Assembly: GCA_014384665.1 (NCBI GenBank)
Contig: JACNFI010000107.1
Location: 1-5,307, forward strand
Reading direction: 5' to 3'
Length of the DNA stretch: 5,307 nt
Source: Candidatus Cloacimonadota bacterium
Lineage (GTDB): Bacteria; Cloacimonadota; Cloacimonadia; JGIOTU-2
The translations under genes were made by a program, and so were the position numbers. The notes beneath the pieces are model-generated. The model saw only the letters and a program-made list of their open reading frames with translations. It was not told the DNA's origin and searched no databases. Positions 1-5,307 of the stretch are shown piece after piece. Numbering within the stretch: the stretch's first letter is position 1; each line of letters begins with the position of its first letter.

Positions 1-1
1 T

Positions 2-706
2 TTTGATGGTGGAAGTTGGGCAAGAGTAATTGATTGTTGCGATGAATTTCTTGGTTCTGGAGGATTTCACAATAATATGACTTATATTAGCGATAACAAT
101 GAATTAACAGTACTTTATGAACCCGAACCCACTTATATCTTTACACCAATAACAACTGGAGAAATAATACTTAATGAATTTATGGAGCCCTATTATACAA
201 TGACATACGCTTATGCTGATGAATGCGAATATGAAATATACCGTTTCTCACAACATCTTAATTTCGTATTTGAAAATATAACACTTTCAGATATATTAAA
301 AGAACTTTGTATAACTCAAGATATAGTCTGGTATCTTGATTATACAACAAATGGCATTACCGTCACTTTCACTGACAGGAAAGACACGGCAAATTGGAGT
401 CTTTTGGGTGAAAGCGATATGGGCTCTATCTCAACAAAAGTGGTGAAAATCAAGTTTGATGACCTAAAATCCCAAATATTTCCAGCGTCAAAGGAAAGAA
501 TGGAAGATTTGATTGGATATTACAACGACAGATATGGGCAGGGCAAACACAAGAAAGAAATAGAGATGTTTGGTTATCAGGATAAAGATTTAGGCAATAT
601 CATTAAATACAACAGCAAATATTGGATGGTGGAGGACATAGAGTGGAGCATTGACAGAATAAAGGAAAGAACCAATATTACTATGTTTGAGATAGGGGAT
701 ATATAA
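2..706 (+). CDS. Probable phage tail/baseplate structural protein, 3' part (5' end outside window)
   Basis: The frame is open from the left edge, with 25 codons and no stop before the first ATG at 77, and those codons read as ordinary protein (for example GGSWARVIDCCDEF). I therefore treat this as the C-terminal part of a longer gene. The alternative is a start at 77, giving 209 residues; a GGAGG lies at 59-63, but the 13-base spacing is long. The visible protein is acidic and beta-rich with no membrane segment. Its last part (YNDRYGQGKHKKEIEMFG, then DLGNIIKYNSKYWMVEDIEW, ending in TNITMFEIGDI) has the strand pattern I associate with the end of tail hub or baseplate proteins, where a short domain closes with a 'V-x-x-I-x-x-S-I' and 'T-x-x-x-x-E' pair. 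That likeness is remembered, not a search result. Its stop codon overlaps the next ATG by one base, so it is co-translated with the following gene. Existence as a gene is near certain; the tail role is inferred from context and is moderate at best. Confidence 0.75.
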   Translation, partial: FDGGSWARVIDCCDEFLGSGGFHNNMTYISDNNELTVLYEPEPTYIFTPITTGEIILNEFMEPYYTMTYAYADECEYEIYRFSQHLNFVFENITLSDILKELCITQDIVWYLDYTTNGITVTFTDRKDTANWSLLGESDMGSISTKVVKIKFDDLKSQIFPASKERMEDLIGYYNDRYGQGKHKKEIEMFGYQDKDLGNIIKYNSKYWMVEDIEWSIDRIKERTNITMFEIGDI

Positions 707-1338
707 TGAAAATACCGTTCGGATATGGGAAATGTGGATTAGATTTCTATTATGATGATAATTGGCATTGGGCTAGTATGAAAGTTGACCAAAGTAGTTT
801 TCGTGAAATTGTGGAGATTAAAGATGAATTTGTAAATATATTCAATGATATTAAAAAAAAAGTAATAGGTTACCATTATAAGTTTGATTTAATTTTAATG
901 GATTATAATTATCCAAATAGTCAGGATAATATTATGAAAGCCTTATATTATTACCAACAATTAGATTGGGATGATAAACATTTTGTAATATATCCTATTT
1001 ATGGATCTGGAGAACCTGGTTGGCCAGGTTCCTCTGTGAATATTACCTATTTTAAAGTTCTTGCTGATAAATTTGAGATAGTAAATTTTATAGAAAAAAG
1101 GGCATTGGGACAGAAATTGCATATTGTGTGTTATACGAGAGACATGATAGATGATTTACAATTTCTTTACAAGGAGACTTCTGACGACTCTTGGGGAATT
1201 TATGATTCGGGAATGGCAAGAGGTGGAAGTTCAAGGGACAGTGGTCTGGGAGACAAAAAATATGCGAATCCCAAATATTATAACATGGGATACACAAATA
1301 TAGCTCAACATGCCGGAAGGGATGTTGGGATAACATAG
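706..1338 (+). CDS. Hypothetical phage protein, probably tail-associated
   Basis: 210 residues starting at the ATG that shares one base with the preceding TAA stop. AGGGGA at 694-699 gives a Shine-Dalgarno six bases upstream, which supports this start. I do not recognise a named family. Residues about 1-155 look like a folded alpha/beta domain rich in Tyr, Asp and Lys. The order GYHYKFDLILMDYN, then a helix around MKALYYYQQLD, then FVIYPIYG, a variable strand and LHIVCYTRDMIDDL resembles small tail-tube-tip or adaptor proteins that share a 'G-Y-x-x-x-F-x-L' strand and a later 'YP' strand; this is pattern memory and weak. Residues about 160-210 are Gly, Ser, Tyr and Asn rich and look disordered. 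No signal peptide, membrane segment or catalytic motif is visible. Composition changes along the gene: by hand count positions 721-960 are about 25% G+C, while 1201-1320 are about 43%. Its position between a tail-like gene and a fibre gene suggests a structural role. Confidence 0.8.
   Translation: MKIPFGYGKCGLDFYYDDNWHWASMKVDQSSFREIVEIKDEFVNIFNDIKKKVIGYHYKFDLILMDYNYPNSQDNIMKALYYYQQLDWDDKHFVIYPIYGSGEPGWPGSSVNITYFKVLADKFEIVNFIEKRALGQKLHIVCYTRDMIDDLQFLYKETSDDSWGIYDSGMARGGSSRDSGLGDKKYANPKYYNMGYTNIAQHAGRDVGIT
1012..1031 (+). repeat. Perfect 8-bp inverted repeat with 4-base loop inside a coding region
   Basis: GAACCTGG (1012-1019) and CCAGGTTC (1024-1031) are exact reverse complements separated by TTGG. 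In RNA this would form an 8-bp stem with five G-C pairs, a GC-rich spot in an AT-rich stretch. No T-run follows, so it is not an intrinsic terminator. It encodes part of the GEPGWPGS segment of the hypothetical protein, and the symmetry may simply reflect the Gly/Pro codons. Confidence 0.55.
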
Positions 1339-1343
1339 GAGGA
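1337..1343 (+). promoter_or_regulatory. Shine-Dalgarno site overlapping the upstream stop codon
   Basis: AGGAGGA begins on the second base of the TAG stop of the preceding gene and lies three bases before the ATG at 1347. The complementarity to 16S rRNA is strong and fixes that start. The overlap means ribosomes ending on the upstream gene finish directly on the initiation site of the next, so coupled translation is likely. Confidence 0.75.
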
Positions 1344-1346
1344 ATA

Positions 1347-2276
1347 ATGGCAGACATAACAAGAGTATTTTACATAGAAAATTCAGATGGTACTGCTTTT
1401 TCTACAGCAAACAATCCTGGTGCTTTGGTCAGATTAAGAAATTCCACTGTTGCAGGCGCAAATAGTAGCGAATACACAGGAAATACTGCGAATAGTGGTG
1501 ATTACACGGAAGTAGGTTATGGAAAATGGGAAATTGAGATAGACAATGAGGATAGTGGATATTTCTTGGTTCAGACATCTACGGGTGGAGCTTGGTCTAA
1601 TGTAAATGGATATGACCCTGTGCCAATCAATTTGGAGCCATTTTTGGCATTAGATGGTGGGACAATGTCAGGAAATATAATAATGGGAGACAATTCTGTG
1701 ACTGGGATTGATACATTAACTTTTACCGATGTTGATGGAACTGTGGCCGGGATAGCAAATAAGAATTTGGTTGACAAATCGGCAACGGAGGCAATAGCCG
1801 GTGCTTGGGATTTTGACGGTGACTGCACAGTTACAGCTGGAAGTTTTGATTTCACGGTTGATAAATTAAAAGTAGATAGTATTAAAGTTTCGCCCTATAT
1901 AGTCTTGACCTACAACAAGACACTTGCGGCGAATTGTAAAACGGCAAATGTCAATGGGACTATTTGGATTTCTGACGGAAATTATGGGATAGTCAGTATT
2001 GAGGAAATACACGAGACAGCAGAGGCTACTGCGGGAACTTGCTACCTTCAATTTGAACGATTATCGGGAACAGAAGCAAAAGGAACAGGAGATGATATAT
2101 TGACAAACAATACAAATAATGGATTTAGTCTGAAGAATGCAGCAAAAACAATTTGGACAGGAACATTGAATGCAGCCAAGGCATTTGCGGATAATGACAG
2201 ACTGGGAATAGTTTTGTCCGCAAATGGAACTGAATTGGCTGGTTTACATATAACGATTACTTTACAAAGAGCATAA
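1347..2276 (+). CDS. Phage tail-fibre-like modular structural protein
   Basis: 309 residues, starting at an ATG with AGGAGGA just upstream. Three parts are visible. Residues about 1-95 form a compact beta domain (VFYIENSDGTAF to GYFLVQTSTGGAWSNV) of the kind that begins fibre or decoration proteins. Residues about 98-175 are a shaft-like stretch with two motifs common in phage fibres: FLALDGGTMSGNIIMGDNSV followed by IDTLTF, and NLVDKSATEAIAGAWDFDGD. Residues about 183-309 are a beta-sandwich-like C-terminal domain ending in TGTLNAAKAFADNDRLGIVL and HITITLQRA; the 'alternating strand, then a polar D-x-D-R-L-G-I turn' pattern fits a trimeric fibre tip or head-fibre domain. There is no signal peptide, so unlike the next gene this one should stay in the cytoplasm for assembly. 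Likely role: a virion fibre or appendage, possibly in host attachment. The fibre class is fairly secure from the shaft motifs; the exact location on the virion is not known. The next gene follows after 15 bases. Confidence 0.85.
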   Translation: MADITRVFYIENSDGTAFSTANNPGALVRLRNSTVAGANSSEYTGNTANSGDYTEVGYGKWEIEIDNEDSGYFLVQTSTGGAWSNVNGYDPVPINLEPFLALDGGTMSGNIIMGDNSVTGIDTLTFTDVDGTVAGIANKNLVDKSATEAIAGAWDFDGDCTVTAGSFDFTVDKLKVDSIKVSPYIVLTYNKTLAANCKTANVNGTIWISDGNYGIVSIEEIHETAEATAGTCYLQFERLSGTEAKGTGDDILTNNTNNGFSLKNAAKTIWTGTLNAAKAFADNDRLGIVLSANGTELAGLHITITLQRA

Positions 2277-2291
2277 TATAGGAGGATTGAA

Positions 2292-2693
2292 ATGATTAAA
2301 AAAATTGGAATGTTTTTATTAATTTCAATGTGTGCGACATTTTTAGTTGCCGCACAAAATGAATATGAGCAGGGAACTTCTGGAACATTGACACGGGACA
2401 CCACTTCTTATGTGGATGCCGCAACAATCTACTTTGCGGATTGGTCTTTTATGACAGTATCAATCAAAAATACGGGGTCAAGCAGTAATGACTTAAATTT
2501 TAAAATTTACAGGTATCCCGTTAATGGTGGAACAATCTACTATGAATATCCAGGAGCCACAGCTCTGTCCGATGGTGACATGGCAAACGTGAACATTAAC
2601 AACGCATACTCAAGCATTGTGGTGAAAGTTGCCTGTACCGTGGACGACAGTACTGTGACTTATATTATAGACTGGATAATGAAAGAGAAGTGA
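2292..2693 (+). CDS. Small exported beta-rich protein in the fibre operon
   Basis: 133 residues. AGGAGGA at 2280-2286 lies five bases before the ATG and fixes the start. Residues 1-21 form a textbook Sec signal peptide: Lys at 3-4, a hydrophobic core (IGMFLLISMCATFLV) and a V-A-A cleavage box before Q22. The Cys at 14 is in the hydrophobic core and not in a proper lipobox, so a lipoprotein is unlikely. The mature part of about 112 residues is predicted to be beta-rich: FMTVSIKNTGSSSNDLNFKI, TIYYEYPG, ANVNINNAYSSIVVKVAC and VTYIIDWI read as strands of a single sandwich domain. 'V-x-I-K-N-T-G-S-S' followed by a strand is a pattern I have seen in small virion-associated domains, but I cannot name a family. 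It could be a periplasmic or surface accessory, a phage surface-modification factor, or a virion protein whose N-terminus serves another purpose. The gene order ties it to the fibre genes. Confidence 0.8.
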   Translation: MIKKIGMFLLISMCATFLVAAQNEYEQGTSGTLTRDTTSYVDAATIYFADWSFMTVSIKNTGSSSNDLNFKIYRYPVNGGTIYYEYPGATALSDGDMANVNINNAYSSIVVKVACTVDDSTVTYIIDWIMKEK

Positions 2694-2694
2694 T

Positions 2695-2723
2695 TTGACA
2701 AAAATAAATTAGATAAATAAAAT
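2695..2723 (+). promoter_or_regulatory. Predicted sigma70-type promoter giving a leaderless endonuclease mRNA
   Basis: A perfect -35 box TTGACA (2695-2700), a 17-base spacer and TAAAAT (2718-2723, five of six matches to TATAAT) lie in the 36-base gap between the exported-protein gene and the endonuclease. The expected start point, seven bases beyond the -10 box, is the A of the ATG at 2730. It is the only intergenic promoter I see in the window. A similar match occurs by chance inside the fibre gene (3716-3745), so support rests on the location as well as the sequence. Confidence 0.6.
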
Positions 2724-2836
2724 GACTATATGAAAAAATATAAGGATAAGGATTGGTTAAAACAGAAATATTTAATTGAAAAATTAAATATATATCAGAC
2801 TGGAAAATTATGCAATTGTAGCTATATGACTATATG
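2722..2836 (+). repeat. Spaced 11-base direct repeat at the start and helix-turn-helix region of the endonuclease gene
   Basis: ATGACTATATG occurs at 2722-2732, spanning the endonuclease start codon, and again at 2826-2836, inside the helix-turn-helix coding region. The second copy is preceded by another CTATATG (2822-2828). The copies are 104 bases apart. It could be a binding site for an autoregulator, but 11-base repeats arise by chance in AT-rich DNA, so confidence in a function is low. Confidence 0.3.
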
Positions 2837-3506
2837 GCGTTGGTTAAAAAAACTCAATATTCAAACTCGTTCCGTGAGTGAAGCAAAACACTTACAAAGA
2901 GCCAATCATTGTCAATTATCTAACAAAACAAGACAATGGATAGATGGTGAATTATTGGGAGATGGTTGTTTATCTTCACATTCAAAATATTCTGCTTATT
3001 TTAGATATACTTCAAAATATCCACAATATATTCAATATATTTCAAATACATTAAGTTCTTTTGGTATAAAACAAACAGGTAAAATTCAAAAAAAATATAA
3101 TAAAAGATGGAATTGTTATACTTATTGTTATGTTTCATCACGATACGTAGAATTATTACCAATTTACAAAAGATGGTATCCTAAAGATAAAAAAATTATC
3201 CCAAAAGATTTAAAATTAACTCCATTGGTTTTAAGACAAGAGATGATTGGCGACGGCTGTTTACTTCATCAAAAATATGGTAGACCTCGTATTCAATTAG
3301 CAACTTGCGGATTCCCAATTTCTGATGTAAAATGGTTAGTAGAACAATTAAATAAATTAGATTTCAAAACAACAAGATTGCCTGCAAGTAACAGAATAGG
3401 CATTTCAACCAAATCAACAAGACAATTTTTGGATTATATTGGAGAATGTCCTATTGAATGTTATAAATATAAATGGAATTATAAAAATAAAAGGAGGGAA
3501 TTATGA
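2730..3506 (+). CDS. Free-standing LAGLIDADG homing endonuclease with N-terminal helix-turn-helix
   Basis: 258 residues. The start at 2730 is the first ATG after an in-frame stop at 2718-2720; there is no Shine-Dalgarno site. Residues about 8-50 (WLKQKYLIEKLN, then GKLCNCSYMTIWRWLKKLNI and RSVSEA) form a helix-turn-helix of the type often fused to phage homing nucleases. Two LAGLIDADG helices follow about 97 residues apart: WIDGELLGDGCL, with the catalytic Asp at 78, and LRQEMIGDGCLL, with the Asp at 175, so this is a single-chain pseudo-dimer. The linker KIIPKDLKLTPLVL and the C-terminus FLDYIGECPIECYKYKW are characteristic of the family. It should make a site-specific double-strand break in an allele lacking the gene, driving its own copying by recombination. 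Both catalytic Asp residues are present and the frame is intact, so activity is likely. Positions 3001-3240 are about 22% G+C by hand count, against about 41% for 4201-4320 in the fibre gene, which indicates recent transfer. No intron or intein boundary is seen. Confidence 0.93.
   Translation: MKKYKDKDWLKQKYLIEKLNIYQTGKLCNCSYMTIWRWLKKLNIQTRSVSEAKHLQRANHCQLSNKTRQWIDGELLGDGCLSSHSKYSAYFRYTSKYPQYIQYISNTLSSFGIKQTGKIQKKYNKRWNCYTYCYVSSRYVELLPIYKRWYPKDKKIIPKDLKLTPLVLRQEMIGDGCLLHQKYGRPRIQLATCGFPISDVKWLVEQLNKLDFKTTRLPASNRIGISTKSTRQFLDYIGECPIECYKYKWNYKNKRREL
3491..3498 (+). promoter_or_regulatory. Ribosome-binding site of the fibre gene embedded in the endonuclease 3' end
   Basis: AAGGAGGG overlaps the Lys-Arg-Arg-Glu codons that end the endonuclease and lies four bases before the ATG at 3503. 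That ATG overlaps the endonuclease TGA as ATGA (3503-3506). The fibre gene therefore keeps a strong site of its own, and it should also receive ribosomes finishing the endonuclease. Confidence 0.85.
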
Positions 3507-5307
3507 GTATTAGGAAATTCTTTACTTTCCTTATAGTGCTTATCTTTATGGCATCAGCGACATACGCAACCACTACACTTTACACTGACAGGGTAGGGGA
3601 TGCAAAAATACAGGCACCTGTAGCAAACCAGATATTGATTTACAGTGAGGAAAATGGTATTCTTTATCTTGTCAATTCGGAAGATGCAATTCTTGACTCA
3701 TTAGACTTGCGAATATTGACAGTAGATACACTTTACATTTATGATTTACTGGATATTCCTTCAGGAACTACTGCACAGAGACCTGCTTCTCCAAACTCGG
3801 GTATGATAAGATACAACACAGACGACAATCAATATGAAGGATATGATGGTTCTAATTGGCGAGGATTAGGCGGTGTAATAGACGCAGACCAAGATACTTA
3901 CATTATAGCAGAAAAAAGTTCTGGAAGTGATGAAGATACTTTATACTTTCATTGTGATACTACAAAAGTATTGACCATTGGAGAAACAGAAGCGGTTACT
4001 TATATTCCCTGGTCAGGATTTCAGAATATAGAAATAGAGGAAAATGCAGGAGAGGTTACTATTATGGATATGCCTGTTAATACTACTGATGGATTAGTCC
4101 AGAGTTATGGGTTTGGAATAGACAATAACACAATAATGAAAATTAAAGCACCTGCTGATGGAAGTGGCGGAGTTGATGAGAAGCAGGCATTATTTGTGGA
4201 TGGTGAAATTGGTTATCCTGGTATTGCGTTTATAGATGATTTAGATACAGGAGTTGATATAGTTGGTTCTGACAGTCTGGGAATATTTGCAGGAGCATGG
4301 GAAGGGATTAGAGTTGACGGGACGGATAGCACCTTGTATTTTAAAGGACAAGTTGGAGATACATTAAAGCTAGGGAAAGATGGAGTGTTTAATGGACAAA
4401 TTACCTTCTATTCCGATAGTGCTACTCCTGATACTTGTAAAATAGTTATATCAAATTATGACAGATTGATGTTTTGGGATGCAGAATATTATTGGTTTGA
4501 CGCACCAATTTATGCTCCTGGTTATCAAGGAAATTCAGATTTTACTATAGGAGCCTCTGGTGAAGATGTAACATTTGAAGCAGACACTCTAAAAGGTTCA
4601 CCTATCTGGGATGGAATATTTAACTGTAATGATACGGTTCAGGCAGTAATTTTATATGATGGAACAGTATCAATTACAGGTGGAGATATTACTGGTGTTG
4701 ATTCAATGTATATTAGAACGGTTAAATTTCAATCTGGAACTGATATTACGGAATTTTCTACTGATGCTGGATTGGGTGGTGATTCAGATAATGCAATACC
4801 AACCGAAAAGGCAATTAAAACTTACACGGATGCTTTAGTTACAGCACAGGATTTAGATTTTTCTGCTGATAGTGGAACTGGTGCAATAGATTTGGATTCA
4901 GAGACTTTTAAAATAAAGGGAACTGCTAATGAAATAGTTACTTCTGCAACGGGAGATAGTGTTACTTTAGACATTACCATATTAAAAGATATTGTTGCCT
5001 CTGGAACGGGAATGAGTGGAGGTGCTGATGATGTTCTTGTTGGTGCGGATTCAGATGTAACAATAACACTTACTACCAATAAAGACATAGTGGCTGGAGA
5101 TGGATTAGGAGGTGGAGAAAATGATATTCTACCAGGTGCAGATGCAGATGTTACTATAACAGCTCTATTAGATGTTACAGGCGGATTAGAAACAGTAGAT
5201 GACAGCATAAATATTAAGTTGGACGGAGCAACATTAACATTATCAAGTTCTGGAATAAAAGTTACAGATAATACTTATGAAGTTCAGTTAGATAATGAGG
5301 CTGGATT
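3503..5307 (+). CDS. Long phage tail-fibre-like protein with signal peptide (3' end outside window)
   Basis: The frame is open from the ATG at 3503 to the right edge: 601 complete codons without a stop. The start is set by AAGGAGGG four bases upstream. Residues 1-22 are a signal peptide (Arg-Lys at 4-5, core FFTFLIVLIFMASA, cleavage probably after A22). Then come several motifs common in phage fibres: residues 87-124, AQRPASPNSGMIRYNTDDNQ followed by EGYDGSNWRGLGG; residues 126-160, DADQDTYIIAEKSSGSDEDT, a strand and KVLTIGE; residues 238-273, PGIAFIDDLDTGVDIVGSDS and EGIRVDG, a 'sF-x-x-D-x-D-T-G-I' pattern; residues 425-445, GGDSDNAIPTEKAIKTYTDA, like the 'IPTEKAVKTYVD' trimer-associated motif; then LDFSADSGTGAIDLDSETF and two tandem repeats. 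The likely role is receptor recognition or another virion appendage. Why a fibre carries a signal peptide is unclear; a secreted fibre-domain protein of the host is the alternative. A C-terminal chaperone or tip domain may lie beyond the window. Confidence 0.88.
   Translation, partial: MSIRKFFTFLIVLIFMASATYATTTLYTDRVGDAKIQAPVANQILIYSEENGILYLVNSEDAILDSLDLRILTVDTLYIYDLLDIPSGTTAQRPASPNSGMIRYNTDDNQYEGYDGSNWRGLGGVIDADQDTYIIAEKSSGSDEDTLYFHCDTTKVLTIGETEAVTYIPWSGFQNIEIEENAGEVTIMDMPVNTTDGLVQSYGFGIDNNTIMKIKAPADGSGGVDEKQALFVDGEIGYPGIAFIDDLDTGVDIVGSDSLGIFAGAWEGIRVDGTDSTLYFKGQVGDTLKLGKDGVFNGQITFYSDSATPDTCKIVISNYDRLMFWDAEYYWFDAPIYAPGYQGNSDFTIGASGEDVTFEADTLKGSPIWDGIFNCNDTVQAVILYDGTVSITGGDITGVDSMYIRTVKFQSGTDITEFSTDAGLGGDSDNAIPTEKAIKTYTDALVTAQDLDFSADSGTGAIDLDSETFKIKGTANEIVTSATGDSVTLDITILKDIVASGTGMSGGADDVLVGADSDVTITLTTNKDIVAGDGLGGGENDILPGADADVTITALLDVTGGLETVDDSINIKLDGATLTLSSSGIKVTDNTYEVQLDNEAG
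4961..5149 (+). repeat. Tandem 31-32-residue protein repeats in the fibre shaft
   Basis: Residues 487-518 and 519-549 of the fibre are two copies of one unit: KDIVASGTGMSGGADDVLVG with ADSD, and KDIVAGDGLGGGENDILPG with ADAD, each preceded by a V-T-[LI] strand. Degenerate traces occur before (SATGDSVTLDI) and after (VTITALLDVTGGL). The units match in protein but differ in many codons (AAAGATATTGTTGCC against AAAGACATAGTGGCT), so the duplication is old or held by selection on the protein. Such repeats usually build a trimeric shaft; unit number may vary between relatives. Confidence 0.75.

Noticed and set aside
651..680. TTGACA near the end of the first gene as a promoter for the second
   Set aside because: No acceptable -10 box lies at 16-18 bases; the candidates AATATT and ATATTA are poor.
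1088..1357. Open frame on the - strand across the end of the second gene
   Set aside because: No ribosome-binding site or family resemblance, and it runs antisense to two well-supported genes.
2694..2729. Rho-independent terminator between the exported-protein gene and the endonuclease
   Set aside because: The gap is A/T-rich with no GC stem; the only structured signal is the promoter-like pair.
2757..2823. Zinc-binding motif around Cys28-x-Cys30 of the endonuclease
   Set aside because: There is no second Cys/His pair at a suitable distance; the cysteines fall within the helix-turn-helix.
2730..3506. Endonuclease as part of a self-splicing intron or intein
   Set aside because: It lies between complete genes that have their own starts and stops. 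No split gene, intein splice residues or intron core is visible.
3716..3745. TTGACA, 18 bases, TATGAT: a promoter-like pair inside the fibre gene
   Set aside because: It lies in conserved-looking coding sequence (TVDTLYIYDLL) with no gene start after it. It is most likely chance, and it serves as a caution for the intergenic promoter call.
2190..4285. Similar stretches GACAGACTGGGAATA (in the first fibre gene) and GACAGTCTGGGAATA (in the second)
   Set aside because: The match is short with unrelated flanks, and both encode a common D-x-LGI strand. This is probably coincidence or codon convergence.
4822..5208. Open frame on the - strand opposite the fibre repeats
   Set aside because: It is low-complexity Ser/Pro/Val-rich and mirrors the codon pattern of the + strand repeats. 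It has no supported start, and the + strand gene explains the region.

Overview
The window looks like part of the structural (tail and fibre) module of a tailed double-stranded DNA bacteriophage or prophage. Every gene is on the + strand, packed head to tail with overlaps or gaps of at most 36 bases. The products resemble tail and fibre proteins, and a free-standing homing endonuclease sits between two of them. No metabolic, replication, packaging, lysis or RNA genes are visible. The DNA is AT-rich. Most starts have a strong purine-rich Shine-Dalgarno site (AGGAGG or similar), so the host uses standard bacterial initiation. I cannot name the host.

Layout: (1) positions 2-706 hold the 3' part of a probable tail/baseplate gene whose frame is open to the left edge. 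(2) 706-1338 is an unrecognised, probably tail-associated protein. (3) 1347-2276 is a modular fibre-type protein. (4) 2292-2693 is a small beta-rich protein with a Sec-type signal peptide. (5) 2730-3506 is a LAGLIDADG homing endonuclease with an N-terminal helix-turn-helix. (6) 3503 to the right edge is a long, repeat-containing tail-fibre-like protein, also with a signal peptide, that runs off the window; at least 601 codons are visible.

How it fits together: genes 1-4 and 6 read as one co-transcribed structural operon with closely coupled translation. The endonuclease is the odd one out. It is much more AT-rich than the fibre gene beside it and has no Shine-Dalgarno site. It is preceded by a near-consensus sigma70-type promoter (TTGACA, 17 bases, TAAAAT) placed so that transcription should begin on or next to the A of its ATG, giving a leaderless mRNA. 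Its last codons also form the ribosome-binding site of the fibre gene, whose ATG overlaps the endonuclease stop codon. The endonuclease is best read as a selfish mobile gene fitted between two virion genes with little harm to them.

The most interesting points are the predicted leaderless promoter, the stop/start junction that embeds the ribosome-binding site, and the signal peptides on two structural-looking proteins flanking the endonuclease. I see no clear sign of a wholly new biological system. The remaining novelty lies in the unrecognised proteins and the export question.
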